Numbered from the stretch's first letter, positions 1 to 10,289 are shown. The stretch is DNA of 64,000 nt from an uncultured Opitutales bacterium (GCA_943787575.1 CALSMY010000011.1:62001-126000); one strand, 5' to 3'. Translations and numbers: made by a program. Notes: generated by a model from the letters alone, not told the origin.

Positions 1-768
1 GATGCAGCCCTGTCCTGGAGCCCTTGGCTAATGTGGCTTGCTTTGGGTAATATCCTACTGGTGGGAATGGTTGCAATTGCGCAAACAAATTTCAAATCCA
101 TGATATCCTATGGCTCAGTTATGCACATGGGTTATTGTTTCTTGGGTATTGGTGCTTGCAGTGTTTTGGGAGTCGGTTCCACTGTAATGTTGATGTGTGC
201 TCACGGACTGTCAGTTTCCTTGATGTTCCTTCTGGCAAATTTCGTGAGAAAGCGTGCCAATACTTTGGAAATGGACGAGATTGGTGGGTTGGGGGAAAAG
301 ACTCCTTTGCTTGCCTGTTTTTGTATTGCTGCAACCTTGGCCACTATTGGACTTCCGGGCTTTGGTAATTTTTGGGGAGAATTTGGAGTTTTCCTTTCCC
401 TTGGGGAATCTAATGAGCATCAAATCTTTTTAGTTTTGGCTGCACTCGGGATCATCCTATCTGCGGTATTTGGTCTTCGTGCGATTGCTAAGATATTTTT
501 TGGTCAAGAAAGTGAAGAGCTTGGAAAGCATGCTAAAGAATCCACAATTTCCGATTTATCTAGGGCAGAAATCATTCCTGCTTCCCTCATACTGGCGGCC
601 TTACTATTCATTGGTTTGTGGCCTGCTTCGATATCGGATCGAATTAACAATGAGATCAGTGATCGCTATTCCCATCTGCAATTGAAAAGTACTTTTTCCA
701 AGCCATCATGCTGTCCTGTAGATGAAGATGTTTCATCTACTGAAACCCCGTCTTCTACTTCAGATTAA
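1..768 (+). CDS. nuoM: NADH-quinone oxidoreductase subunit M, 3' part
   Basis: This is the C-terminal part of a proton-pumping membrane subunit of respiratory complex I; the reading frame is open from base 1, so the 5' end lies outside the window. The visible protein has several hydrophobic helices and the conserved antiporter-like stretch with KSMISYGSVMHMGY, followed by LANFVRKR. That pattern is typical of NuoM, in which a lysine in a transmembrane helix takes part in proton translocation. It ends in a soluble Ser/Thr-rich tail. The next gene, nuoN, starts on the base right after the TAA stop, as expected for the end of a nuo operon. The family call is firm; M rather than the related L subunit follows from the position just before nuoN. 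Confidence 0.9.
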   Translation, partial: DAALSWSPWLMWLALGNILLVGMVAIAQTNFKSMISYGSVMHMGYCFLGIGACSVLGVGSTVMLMCAHGLSVSLMFLLANFVRKRANTLEMDEIGGLGEKTPLLACFCIAATLATIGLPGFGNFWGEFGVFLSLGESNEHQIFLVLAALGIILSAVFGLRAIAKIFFGQESEELGKHAKESTISDLSRAEIIPASLILAALLFIGLWPASISDRINNEISDRYSHLQLKSTFSKPSCCPVDEDVSSTETPSSTSD

Positions 769-2320
769 ATGAGTATGGAAACCTATCTCAATTTCTCCCA
801 AGACAATTTGTGGGGTGAACTTTGGCCCGAACTTTCCCTTTGCTTGGGTGCTTTGCTTGTTCTTGGTGTCGATTTATTTTCCAATTCTTCCAATGCCAAA
901 AAACGGGCAGGTTCATTGGCAATATTCTTTCAATTTATTCTTCTGGCTGCTCACCTTTTTGACTATTTACTTTTGCGACACACTTTTGACCGGGAAAGTT
1001 TCTCTGGGATGCTCAAACACGGAATTCATCAGGATGTCATGCGAAGTTTCTTTTTGCTGTCGTCTTTGCTCGTTTCCCTTCTTGGCCATCGATACTTAGA
1101 AACCCGAAAATTACGGGTAGGTGAGTTCCATCATTTAACCATGATTGCTACAGCTGGTTTAATGCTGCTCTGTCAAACTCAACATTTTCTTGTCTTTTTT
1201 GTGGCTTTAGAAACAGTTGCATTGTGCTTCTATCCTCTGGTTGCTTTTGACAGAGAGTCTTCTAAGAGCTTAGAGGCAGGTATTAAATATTTAATCTTTG
1301 GTGCCCTAAGCTCCGCCCTTCTTCTTTTTGGAATTGTATTATTATACGGGGTTGGTTCCAATCCTGAAGCTTGGGGGGCAACTTTGTCCGTTGTTCCCAG
1401 TTCAGATGCCTTTTCTTTTGAGTTTTCTGTATCAGTTGCTTTCTGAAAACCCTAATCATCTACTTTTGCGTGCTGGTGTAGTCCTGATTATTTCCGGAAT
1501 AGCTTTTAAAGTCGGAGCCGCTCCATTCCAAATTTGGGTACCTGATGTTTATCATGGTGCTCCTATGCCAATCACGGCATTCCTGGCAGTTTCCTCAAAG
1601 TCGGCAGGCTTTTTTGTTCTAATTAATCTTGTTAATGGTCCCTTTGCCGGAATGAGTGAGTTTCTATTACCATTATTAGGCTTTGTGGCTACTTTTACTA
1701 TATTTTTTGGGAATTTAGCCGCTTGTTCTCAGAGAAATTTAAAAAGAATGCTCGGATTATCTGGAGTGGCTCACGCCGGATATCTTTTGGTAGCTGTGAT
1801 GGCCTCCATGTTATTGCCTGGAGAGAGCGATCGTGCGGTATGGATATTGTTTTTCTATTTGTTTACTTACATGCTTGCCTCATTTGCTGTTTTTGGAGTT
1901 ATGGGCCTTGCCCGGGTTACCGATGATTCGGAACATGAGTTCTCTGATTACGAAAATTTAGCCAATAAAAAGCCTTGGGCTGCCTTTGTACTTGTTGTCG
2001 GGATAGGATCGTTGGCTGGAATTCCTCCGTTTGCTGGTTTTATAGGTAAACTTCTTCTTTTTAGCGTAGCTTTTGAAACTAAACTTTTTCTATCTATCGT
2101 TGCCATGGTGATCGGTGTGGTTATTTCGATTTACTATTATTTCGGATGGATTCGTGAAATTTGTTTCCATCCGCGTCCAGTTTTTGAAGATGATGAAACT
2201 AAGCATGACCCCTGGAAAGATATCGGTTCTGTTGGAATGCTTAAACCCGCTCTTTTTTCCCTTGTGCTAGCCTCGATTGTTTTGGGTCTATGGCAGGGGC
2301 CGATCGGAGATGCCTTTTAG
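769..2320 (+). CDS. nuoN: NADH-quinone oxidoreductase subunit N (frameshifted in this sequence)
   Basis: This is the last antiporter-like membrane subunit of complex I. The first 225 residues are read in one frame and end in a stop at 1444-1446. The rest, including the highly typical AFKVGAAPFQIWVPDVYHGA and the lysine-bearing LKRMLGLSGVAHAGY, continues in the +1 frame to 2320. The shift lies between about 1382 and 1446. Dropping one T from the TTTT runs near 1411-1420 joins the two halves smoothly. Every part of the protein is present on both sides, so a one-base insertion error is more likely than a decayed gene. The start ATG directly follows the nuoM stop and has no Shine-Dalgarno motif. 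Confidence 0.88.
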
Positions 2321-2324
2321 TACC

Positions 2325-2353
2325 TTGCTAGTATTGAGTCTTCTATTTATGTT
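2325..2353 (+). promoter_or_regulatory. possible promoter of tRNA-Leu
   Basis: TTGCTA at 2325-2330 and TATGTT at 2348-2353 are separated by 17 bases and sit just upstream of the tRNA-Leu gene. Both hexamers match only four of six consensus bases, so this is a weak call. Confidence 0.3.
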
Positions 2354-2365
2354 TAAATTTTATAT

Positions 2366-2448
2366 GCCCGGGTGGCGGAATTGGTAGACGCGCCAGATTT
2401 AGGATCTGGTGTCCTATGGACGTGGGGGTTCGATTCCCCCCCCGGGCA
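2366..2448 (+). tRNA. tRNA-Leu (anticodon UAG)
   Basis: The acceptor stem GCCCGGG at 2366-2372 pairs with CCCGGGC at 2441-2447. The anticodon stem CCAGA/TCTGG encloses a loop with TAG, which reads CUA. A long variable arm (GTCC-TAT-GGAC) gives the class II shape of a leucine tRNA. The 3' CCA is not encoded: A at 2448 is followed by CAT. The three other tRNA genes in the window do encode CCA. Confidence 0.95.
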
Positions 2449-2544
2449 CATTTTATATAATATTTTGAACATTAGCATTTTAGGCTTTTAATAAATATTT
2501 TTGTTATTAAATCCGTTCTTGCTTTGAGGTAAAGCTTTGCCATT

Positions 2545-5500
2545 GTGAATAACATGAAAAACTCCTGTCTTTTGTTGATTAAGCAAGGTTGGCTGGGCTT
2601 GCCGTTGTTTTTCCTTGGTTTAGTAACATTGGCATTTAGCCAATTTGAAACGGAGGTTGATGTTAAGAACCTTACTGCGGATCAATTAGCCGACTCTATA
2701 TCGACTGAGATTTTAAAAGCAGAAAAAGCACTTGATCGATTCGAGCGTTCATCAATCAATCCTTCGAGGAAGGAATTCTCAAAACTCCAAAAGAAAATAA
2801 ATTCAGGGAGCTTGGGGCAAGCAGATCAAGCTATTTTGATCGCACAACTCGATGGGCTTAAAAACCGCTTTAATGATCGCGAGAAATTAATGATTTCCTC
2901 GATTGATCAAACGAGTGAAAGACTTATTGGAACCAAAGATATTTTTAACGATCTCAAGGAAAACTTTTCCGGAAGAATGGAGGAAACTCGTTCGGCACTA
3001 TTGGCTCTTCATGAAAACTTGTCAGGTACTCTTGTTGAGTTGGAAGCTTTGTCGACTATGTCAAGTGGGATGTCCAAAGATTTAAATTACGAAGTTTCAT
3101 TACTTACAGACCAAGTAGATGAAAAAGTGTTGTCTTCCGCTCCCGTTCCCCCTGTTCAAACGGCTAGGGCAAAACCAACCACCTCTCTGGGGCGAAAAAT
3201 TTCCTCCGTAATTCAAGCACGTGAAGCACTTCCACTTAGGCATTCCAATACTCTTGGTAGTAATATTAATTTATCCAAGACACCTGAATTTGGGAAACTA
3301 TCTAGCCCAAGTCCTGGTGATGAAGATGATTTAATCACAAAACTTCGAAGAGAACTCGATGATTCCAAGAATTTTCAAACTGAACTTTCAGCTGACTCTG
3401 CGGAACTAAAATCAGACCTTAGAAAAGCTTACAGGGAAATTGTATCTTTGCAGACCAACCTTAAGGAGTCTAAAATGATTGTAGACGAGTTGGAGAACTC
3501 GAAAAGAAGCCTATACAAGACTTCGGACGGAGGACCAGCGACTGCCCAAACAGTTAGCAAAGAAATTAATCGTTTAGAGCGTCAACTTGAGCAAGCGAGG
3601 GAAGACCTAAGACAATCAAGACAGAGTCTATTACTGGAACAACAACGATCAAATGCAATGATCAGTTCCATAACCACTGAATTGGAGCGCACTCGCAGAG
3701 AACTAGACTATGCCAGGCAAACGGCACACAGCAATGGGGCAAGTTTTGAGCGACTTGCTTTTCTCGAACGTGAATTAGCTCAGGCAAAGCGTGCACTTGA
3801 AGCCACTCAAGCTCAACCACTTGAGCCAGGTTCTGAAGACTTTGTTAATTTACAGGAAGAATTAAGGAAGTCTCTTGGCGAAATTGCTAGAATGCAGATA
3901 GAATTGTCAGAAAAAGAAAAGCTGCAAGACGAACTTGTTCGTCTCAAAAGTACAATGGAACAAATTGAAGATTCTCCATCTCGTTCTGCCAGCCCAGCTT
4001 TTGTAAACAAACTCTTAGTCGAATTGAATGCTGCAAATTCTGAGATTGAACGATTGCAGGATGGAAACCTTGCTCAACGAGATGGGCTTTCCGCGGATGT
4101 CGTTGCTTTGCAAGACCAGTTACAAAGGACGCAAACTGAATTGGATCAAGTCAGGAAAGACTTTGCCAGCACTAAAGAAGATATTGCAACTCGTGAGTTC
4201 GAATTTGCTACAACTATAAAGAAGTTGGAGGAAGAAGCTCAAATGGCCGAATCCATTCTGCAGCAGGCTTCAGAAGGTAAAATGCCAGTCGTTCCATTCG
4301 TGACTGAAATGGAAGAAGATTTGGCTGCTTCGGAATCCAGGGTTCGCTTGCTCTCCGACCAATTTTCTAATGAACAAAAAAGAGCCACAGAGGTTATTGA
4401 TGAATTAACTAACGAACTCAATTTGGCTCAAGCTCGACATAAACAATCCTTGGATCAACTTGCACGCAAAGAGTTGGAACTGACTAACCGTGATCAAGAT
4501 CTTACTTCTTTGACCCAACAAAAGAAAGATTTGGAGGAGGAACTTGAAGTTGTAAAAGTAATTACCGGGCAGCTTCAGGATTTGAATCAAGTTCTTGAAG
4601 ATACAAAGGAGAGCCAAAATGTACAGAGCCTGACAAGTGATCAAGTCTTTGATTCTTTGAAAGAAGAATTGAATCGTGCTAAAATAGAACTTGTTGTCAC
4701 TCTTGAAGAAAAAGAAAAACTTCAGGATGAGTTTTCATTACGATTAAAAAATTTGGAAACGCAACTGGAAGACTCTCAAAATGAAATGTTTGAGGAACAA
4801 GAAATTTTTCAAGAGACCACAAACGAATCTAAAATTTTGGTCTCTGAGTTGAAGACAGAATTAGATGCAGCTCGTGCCGAGATTGCACAAATGAAAAGAA
4901 GTGGAATTACAGAGTCAGTAGAAACCAAACAGGCGGTATTACAGTTGCAGGAAGCTTTAGGCACTATTCGTATTCTTCAGGAATCATTAGAAGAAGCCGA
5001 AGCCGCTAATCTTGAAGTAGATAATTTACGGACCGAACTTGCAGATGCAATGTCCGGACAGTTAGAAAAATTTCAAGAAAATGAAAATGATAAGACCAAC
5101 CTTCAAAACGAGATAGAAAACTTGGAAGCAGAGATTGCTCTTTTGAGAGAATCCAACAGTGGAACTCAAGTTGCTCAGTTAAAGTCCAATTCAGCACTGC
5201 AAGCACAATTAAGTTCATCGGATGAAGAAATTAAGCGACTTAACAATATACTTTCGCAATCCGAACAGCTGGGCGTTGGTGCACTCGTTTCTATAGAAGA
5301 TGAATTGGCACTTCTTAAAAATGAAAATGATGACTTAAGAACGGCCTTACACGAAAATACTCAAACTGTTGATGTTACCGTAGAAGCTTTGCAGAAAGAA
5401 TTGGCTTATGCCAAAAACGAGCTTTCAAAACTTCAGGACATTGCTCCTTCTGAAAATGAAATTTTAGTTCTGAGGGAATTAAATCAGCAATTAACAACGA

Positions 5501-7923
5501 AAATAGAAGATTTGAACGCCCAAATAGGGCAAGGTCAACCTGAGCATAGTACCTCTGTACCTGATATTAGTACAAGCGATGATTTTCTTTCCTTACAGAT
5601 TGAAAATGATTCGTTGAATGAAGAAATCAATCGGTTGCAGAATATGCTTAGTCAAAGTCAGTCGACTCCTTTGTCAGATGACCCATCCATGATCGAAAAA
5701 GCGATGGACTTGGAAATGAAGCTAGAGATGGCCCTAGCTAAGATCGAACAGATGGACGGTCAGTTTGGCTCCGCTGATAGTCCTAAACTTGCCTTACTTG
5801 AAAATGAGCTAGATCAGGCAAATTCAACAATCAATGAATTAAATCAGCAAATTGAATCAATGATATCTAGGCAAGCTGAAGCCGAGCTTAATCTAGCTAT
5901 GATTGAAAATTCCGTTACTCCCGATTCAAGCCAAGGGATGTCATCTGATGAAAAGGCGGCATTCGCTGATGAAATTAATGCTTTAAGGGATGAATTGAAG
6001 AAGGCAAAGGAGGACACTGCATCAAATTCTCGATCTCCTGAAATGGCAGCACTCCAAGATGAATTACGGCAAGCAGTTGCCGAAAGCTTTGAACTACAGA
6101 TGGAGCTTGAACAAACCCAAGCTCGTATTAAACAGATGGAAGAAGTCGCATCATTGGACCCATCTCGACAAACCATTGACGAAATTTCTCGGAAGGCAAA
6201 CGAAGCTCAGGAAAGTGCCCAAGCTCGTATCGACGAATTATCTAATGCCCTGAGGAATTCAGAATTACTGAGGTCAGAGACCGAGGATTTGGTCACGGCA
6301 TTGGAAAGAAAAGCTTCACAATCAAGCGATATTTCGAATGATCCGAGGTTTATTGATTTACAGCAAGAAATGCTAGCTTTGCAAAATGATCTCATCAGCA
6401 TACAAGAGATGACGGATCCGCGAGTTAAGGAACTCGAGAATAAACTTCAGAACAGTCGAGATGAGGGTGCTCGATTAAATGATGAACTACTGGGGGTAAT
6501 GAACGAATTTTCGACTCTTGAGAATAGTTTAAACACCCTAGAGTCTGAAAATAGGAGATTGAGAGATGTTTCCCTAACCAATGCAAGAATACAAGCAGAT
6601 GAAGCTGGTGAAAGTATGCAAAACCAAATTAACGGTTTGACCCGAGAAAATGCTAGTTTAGCCAGTCAGATCAATGAAAAAGATTCAAGAATTCAGGGTC
6701 TAAGGGATGAAATGTCAAAACTCGCTTCCAAAAAATCTGACGGCTTTTCTCGAAATCAAATTTTACAGCTCCAGGTCCAGCTTCAGGAAGCAGAAGATGC
6801 AAATAGCCAAGCAAAACTAGAGACTCAGAGAGTGCGTGAAGAATTAGCTTTTGCCAACAGGAGTTTGGCATCTTTGCAATCTAGAATGCGTGATTTCGAG
6901 AATGGCGGCATCCAAAGAAATCCCCAGATTGACGCATCTCAACTTGCAGAGATTGAAGAATTAAGATCTCAGAATAATTTACTTAAGGAACAACTTGCTT
7001 CTGCGAGCAACTTGCCTTCTCAAAATGATTTGGAAAATAGAATTAGTGATCTGAATCAAAGAAACCTGACATTAACCGTGGAGCTTGACCAAGAACGTAT
7101 CATCATAGACGATCTCAAGAATGAGCTATCAGATGCCCGCTCTATCAAGCAGGAAGTCCTCGAGCGTGGTAAGTCTTCCAAGCTTAAGGTAGATCTATTA
7201 AATGATGAATTATCTGATTCGAAAACCCGTGTTAAATCTCTGGAAAAAGCACTAGTTGCCGCTCGTGAAGCGATCAGAGTATTACAAGGTGGGGGGAATC
7301 AAGGGTCTATGATTCAAGTGTCAAACCCAAGTAATTTTTCCAACAACATTCGAACTTCAAGAACAAATCCGAGATCCCCATCTTCTTACTCCTCACGCCG
7401 ACGGGATTCTCTACCCGAATACGCACCAGTTCGTCCAAGAAATATTCTCCAATCATCGAGTAGCCCCGTATCAGTAAGGAATGAAGAGGGTGGGAATGCG
7501 AATTTACAAATCCAAGCAAAAGTTCAATTTTTAGATAACAAAGTTAGGCCTGCCGGGTTTACTGAATTTTTTCTAGTTGATAGAAAATTATCAGAGATTC
7601 TATCTGCTGAGGGCATTAAGCCTCCTACTCAGGATGGTATACAAACTCATGCTGAGTATTGGGCTCGATCAGTACAAAGAGGATATCAATTTCCTGGAAT
7701 TGCAGCTAAGATAAGAAATGCATTAGCCCGTTCAAGCCTGAGAAGGATTAAAACTAATTCGTTGGGAGTTGGGAATGTGGATGATCTTTCTGATGGAAAC
7801 TTCTATATTGTCGGTGCATCGACCCTTGGACAAGTTGGTGTGGTTTGGTCTAAACCTGTGAATTTGAACAATGGAGACAATGTTATAAACCTAGACCTAA
7901 ACGACGCGGCTTGGGCTCAGTAA
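2545..7923 (+). CDS. very large secreted or membrane-anchored coiled-coil protein
   Basis: This 1792-residue protein has no family that I recognise. An N-terminal hydrophobic stretch (about residues 8-33, ending LVTLAFSQ) looks like a signal peptide or anchor. From about residue 35 to 1580 it is almost entirely heptad-like, rich in E, L, Q, K and N, with short Ser/Pro breaks, so it should form an extended coiled coil. A Ser/Arg/Pro/Asn-rich linker (about 1585-1650) leads to a compact C-terminal region of roughly 140 residues that begins with beta-like NLQIQAKVQFLDNKVRPAG and may be a small beta domain. The start is GTG at 2545 or ATG at 2554. A structural or cell-envelope role is plausible, but this is inference from architecture only. 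The gene stands alone between tRNA-Leu and the LON-domain gene. Confidence 0.75.
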   Translation: MNNMKNSCLLLIKQGWLGLPLFFLGLVTLAFSQFETEVDVKNLTADQLADSISTEILKAEKALDRFERSSINPSRKEFSKLQKKINSGSLGQADQAILIAQLDGLKNRFNDREKLMISSIDQTSERLIGTKDIFNDLKENFSGRMEETRSALLALHENLSGTLVELEALSTMSSGMSKDLNYEVSLLTDQVDEKVLSSAPVPPVQTARAKPTTSLGRKISSVIQAREALPLRHSNTLGSNINLSKTPEFGKLSSPSPGDEDDLITKLRRELDDSKNFQTELSADSAELKSDLRKAYREIVSLQTNLKESKMIVDELENSKRSLYKTSDGGPATAQTVSKEINRLERQLEQAREDLRQSRQSLLLEQQRSNAMISSITTELERTRRELDYARQTAHSNGASFERLAFLERELAQAKRALEATQAQPLEPGSEDFVNLQEELRKSLGEIARMQIELSEKEKLQDELVRLKSTMEQIEDSPSRSASPAFVNKLLVELNAANSEIERLQDGNLAQRDGLSADVVALQDQLQRTQTELDQVRKDFASTKEDIATREFEFATTIKKLEEEAQMAESILQQASEGKMPVVPFVTEMEEDLAASESRVRLLSDQFSNEQKRATEVIDELTNELNLAQARHKQSLDQLARKELELTNRDQDLTSLTQQKKDLEEELEVVKVITGQLQDLNQVLEDTKESQNVQSLTSDQVFDSLKEELNRAKIELVVTLEEKEKLQDEFSLRLKNLETQLEDSQNEMFEEQEIFQETTNESKILVSELKTELDAARAEIAQMKRSGITESVETKQAVLQLQEALGTIRILQESLEEAEAANLEVDNLRTELADAMSGQLEKFQENENDKTNLQNEIENLEAEIALLRESNSGTQVAQLKSNSALQAQLSSSDEEIKRLNNILSQSEQLGVGALVSIEDELALLKNENDDLRTALHENTQTVDVTVEALQKELAYAKNELSKLQDIAPSENEILVLRELNQQLTTKIEDLNAQIGQGQPEHSTSVPDISTSDDFLSLQIENDSLNEEINRLQNMLSQSQSTPLSDDPSMIEKAMDLEMKLEMALAKIEQMDGQFGSADSPKLALLENELDQANSTINELNQQIESMISRQAEAELNLAMIENSVTPDSSQGMSSDEKAAFADEINALRDELKKAKEDTASNSRSPEMAALQDELRQAVAESFELQMELEQTQARIKQMEEVASLDPSRQTIDEISRKANEAQESAQARIDELSNALRNSELLRSETEDLVTALERKASQSSDISNDPRFIDLQQEMLALQNDLISIQEMTDPRVKELENKLQNSRDEGARLNDELLGVMNEFSTLENSLNTLESENRRLRDVSLTNARIQADEAGESMQNQINGLTRENASLASQINEKDSRIQGLRDEMSKLASKKSDGFSRNQILQLQVQLQEAEDANSQAKLETQRVREELAFANRSLASLQSRMRDFENGGIQRNPQIDASQLAEIEELRSQNNLLKEQLASASNLPSQNDLENRISDLNQRNLTLTVELDQERIIIDDLKNELSDARSIKQEVLERGKSSKLKVDLLNDELSDSKTRVKSLEKALVAAREAIRVLQGGGNQGSMIQVSNPSNFSNNIRTSRTNPRSPSSYSSRRRDSLPEYAPVRPRNILQSSSSPVSVRNEEGGNANLQIQAKVQFLDNKVRPAGFTEFFLVDRKLSEILSAEGIKPPTQDGIQTHAEYWARSVQRGYQFPGIAAKIRNALARSSLRRIKTNSLGVGNVDDLSDGNFYIVGASTLGQVGVVWSKPVNLNNGDNVINLDLNDAAWAQ

Positions 7924-7963
7924 ATTAATCGTCTTTTCTTAATCCGACCTATTTCTCGCTTTC

Positions 7964-7989
7964 CTTTTAAAGTTGAAAATCTTTAAAAG
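7964..7989. repeat. AT-rich inverted repeat after the coiled-coil gene
   Basis: CTTTTAAAG at 7964-7972 and its exact reverse complement CTTTAAAAG at 7981-7989 flank an 8-base loop, 41 bases after the stop. There is no T-tract behind it, so it could be a weak terminator or chance in an AT-rich gap. Confidence 0.3.
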
Positions 7990-8048
7990 TGAAAATTTAA
8001 ATACTCCTTGGTTGAGTATACTTGAATATTGCAATTGGATAAAAGGTT

Positions 8049-8711
8049 ATGAATTTACCTTCTCTGATACCAGTCATGACATTAAAAGGTGTGGTTCTTT
8101 TCCCACAAGCCATGCTTCCTTTACGTATTTTTGAGAATAGGTATCAAGAAATGCTTCAGGATATTTTGAAATCTGAAAGAATGTTTGCAGTTTTCGCTGA
8201 GCGTGAAATTTCTTCAGCAGACGAGGAATTAAATGAACCCCCTTTTGAAGTGGGTACAGTTGGTTTGGTCCGCGTTTCAAAGCAGAATCCTGATGGTACC
8301 TCTTTTGTGATGTTACAAGGTGTTTCAAGGATTCGTGCTAGGTCAATTGTACAGGAATCTCCCTACCGCATTCTGGAAACCGAGGCATTTAACACTATCA
8401 AGGTTGCTGAAAAACTTGAAATACGGGAAAAAATTTATGATGCCATGGTGCAAAATCAAAAACTTGGAGGCGATGTTACCCAAGATGTCTTAGATTATCT
8501 TTGCACCCTTGAGGATGATATTGCTTTTGTAGATTTGGCTGCATTTACTTTATGTAAAAATACGGTTCGAAAGCAGGCAATGTTAGAGGTGCAGAGGCTT
8601 CATAAAAGAGCTGAGATGTTATTTGATGATATCATGCAGGATAACTTACAACTTTCTTTACGGGGTAGTTGTAAGAATCAAAATCAGGACACTGAGAATG
8701 ACAGAAACTAA
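8049..8711 (+). CDS. LON substrate-binding-domain protein
   Basis: This 220-residue protein consists of the N-terminal substrate-recognition domain of Lon protease without the AAA+ or peptidase parts. The opening IPVMTLKGVVLFPQAMLPLRIFENRYQEML is diagnostic, with the P-L-R-I-F-E-x-R-Y core at about residues 24-32. The second half is helical and ends in a polar tail. Such free-standing LON-domain proteins are common in bacteria; their role is unsettled and may be peptide or substrate binding. The next gene starts 17 bases downstream and could be co-transcribed. The start ATG has only a weak AAAAGG motif nearby. Confidence 0.85.
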   Translation: MNLPSLIPVMTLKGVVLFPQAMLPLRIFENRYQEMLQDILKSERMFAVFAEREISSADEELNEPPFEVGTVGLVRVSKQNPDGTSFVMLQGVSRIRARSIVQESPYRILETEAFNTIKVAEKLEIREKIYDAMVQNQKLGGDVTQDVLDYLCTLEDDIAFVDLAAFTLCKNTVRKQAMLEVQRLHKRAEMLFDDIMQDNLQLSLRGSCKNQNQDTENDRN

Positions 8712-8728
8712 TCCGGTACAAATACTGA

Positions 8729-8971
8729 ATGACAAAAAAATTATCTAGTGTGGAAACAAGTCGTCGAGCAGATCATTTCAAACGGGTAATTCGTTTTCGA
8801 TCAATCTTCGGTTGGGTATTTTCTGGGGTTGGATTTGCGCTTTTTATTGTTGGTTTAAGAAACCTGCAAAACCCTCTGGTTTTAATTAATGGACTCCTTT
8901 TCTTTGCTTATGGACTCTTCATGGTTTGGCAGACCAAAAAAGCAAAAGAAAAGATGGATGCTAATCTTTAA
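8729..8971 (+). CDS. small two-helix membrane protein
   Basis: This 80-residue protein has a basic N-terminus, two hydrophobic helices (about residues 27-45 and 50-67) and a Lys-rich C-terminal tail. I recognise no family. It follows the LON-domain gene closely and converges with the helix-hairpin-helix gene, leaving only 7 bases between the two stops. It reads as a genuine small gene because its hydrophobic pattern and charge layout (basic at both ends) are those of an inner-membrane hairpin. Confidence 0.6.
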   Translation: MTKKLSSVETSRRADHFKRVIRFRSIFGWVFSGVGFALFIVGLRNLQNPLVLINGLLFFAYGLFMVWQTKKAKEKMDANL

Positions 8972-8978
8972 ATGAGAG

Positions 8979-9320
8979 TCAATCCTCCCAAGCATGGGGG
9001 TGGAGTTTTGATGGTTCCACATCTTCATTTTCACTAAAATAGACAGCCATTCGCAAATAAGGTAACCTCCATTCTGGAGTATCTACTTTTCGTTTTTTAA
9101 TCTCTTCAAATAGAGATTCTGGTGCTCTGCCTTGAAGTTCATATAGTTCCTTAACCCCTATATCAATAAGGTCCCGAGCCACCCGTACATCCATTCGGGG
9201 AATCCGCATCATTGGAGAAGCCATTGCTTCCTTGTCGATTTTCTTCTTTTTCTTCTTACCGGCATTTTGCGAGTTTCTACCAAGCAGTGCATCGAGGGGA
9301 ATAATGTCTTCAATAGCCAT
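8979..9320 (-). CDS. helix-hairpin-helix protein, Cdd1-like
   Basis: This 113-residue soluble protein has a Lys-run N-terminus (KKKKKK near residue 22). A helix-hairpin-helix segment follows: RIPRMDVRVARDLIDIGV, then KELYELQGRAPESLFEEI. This matches the small family called pathogenicity locus Cdd1, related to the C-terminal domain of TfoX. HhH motifs usually contact DNA backbone; the function of this family is not established. The gene is on the minus strand downstream of tRNA-Phe. Confidence 0.65.
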   Translation of the reverse strand: MAIEDIIPLDALLGRNSQNAGKKKKKKIDKEAMASPMMRIPRMDVRVARDLIDIGVKELYELQGRAPESLFEEIKKRKVDTPEWRLPYLRMAVYFSENEDVEPSKLHPHAWED

Positions 9321-9522
9321 GTTTATTTATAAAACGAATAGCACTGGAAGATAAATTAGCAAAACTATATGATATTTCTTAGCTTGATTGAAGAGATCTT
9401 CAAAAACAGGCATTGCCTGAAGCTCTAATATAACGCACATCAGTAGTGCTTAAGCTTTTTTAACTTGAGTTGCGGGTTTAATTTCCGCCGCACTGACCAA
9501 TATAAAAAAATAAATTCTTTGG

Positions 9523-9598
<76 letters not shown>

Positions 9599-9616
9599 GT
9601 TCCACCAAAAATAGAT

Positions 9617-9645
9617 AAAATGAGAAAATTTAGTGCGATGGTCAA
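9617..9645 (-). promoter_or_regulatory. possible promoter of tRNA-Phe
   Basis: On the minus strand TTGACC (9640-9645) lies 17 bases before CATTTT (9617-9622), upstream of tRNA-Phe. The -35 is good and the -10 is poor, so confidence is modest. Confidence 0.35.
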
Positions 9646-9674
9646 TTATGAAACCTTATCTTTTAATCTCTTTA

Positions 9675-10289
9675 TTATTTCGAATGGTTTACGATGAAAT
9701 TTTTCAGAGGAGAAAGAGTACGTATTTCAGCTTTCAAATCTGAAATCCCGTAAAAGATCAAAGCAACTACCTTTTCTTTTTGAGGATCTTCCATTCCTAT
9801 TGTGGATGGGAATGATGGATGCTCCCATACAGGACCCGTGCTCCATTTTGCAGAGATATTATTTGCTTCAAACAGCAAGAGGAGGTTCTGAATGATACAA
9901 CATGTTGTGGCGTAGTTTTCTTGAACTACGGTAGGGTTTTTACGAAGGAGTAAGGAGTTTTCATCAGTATAGCTTGTTATTACTAGCAATCCGGTTGAAT
10001 TTCCCCATTCTTTTTCTTTTCTTAACCCCTTTTCCACAAGGGCGGGATCAATGCTGTCTCCTGATATGACTTCTTTGAATAATTTACCGACTTTGCGAAT
10101 ACGTTCACAGTCTAGGATATAGAACCTGGCTGGTTCGGTTCTGTGGTGGTTGGGAGCATTTCTTGCAACATCAATTAGGTACTCAATTGTTTCAGAGGAT
10201 ACTTTGGCATCAAAATAAATTGGTTTTCGGGTACGTCTCTTTTTGATCAATTCAACGAGCCATTCCTTACGAGTTGAATCTTTGGTCAT
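9675..10289 (-). CDS. nitroreductase-family protein
   Basis: This 204-residue protein resembles FMN-dependent nitroreductases. It opens with an IKKRRTRKPIYF segment, where the family places an RRSxR-type flavin phosphate contact, followed by NAPNHHRTEPARFYIL (about residues 40-55). Members reduce nitro, quinone or other acceptors using NAD(P)H; the substrate cannot be inferred here. It lies 17 bases downstream of the ketoacyl synthase gene on the same strand, so the two are probably co-transcribed. A role as redox partner in the same pathway is possible but unproven. Confidence 0.75.
   Translation of the reverse strand: MTKDSTRKEWLVELIKKRRTRKPIYFDAKVSSETIEYLIDVARNAPNHHRTEPARFYILDCERIRKVGKLFKEVISGDSIDPALVEKGLRKEKEWGNSTGLLVITSYTDENSLLLRKNPTVVQENYATTCCIIQNLLLLFEANNISAKWSTGPVWEHPSFPSTIGMEDPQKEKVVALIFYGISDLKAEIRTLSPLKNFIVNHSK

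Noticed and set aside
9321-9522. Possible small RNA in the 200-base gap before tRNA-Phe
   Set aside because: I see no clear hairpin followed by a T-tract and no recognisable family; only AT-rich sequence and a short palindrome (GCTTAAGC).
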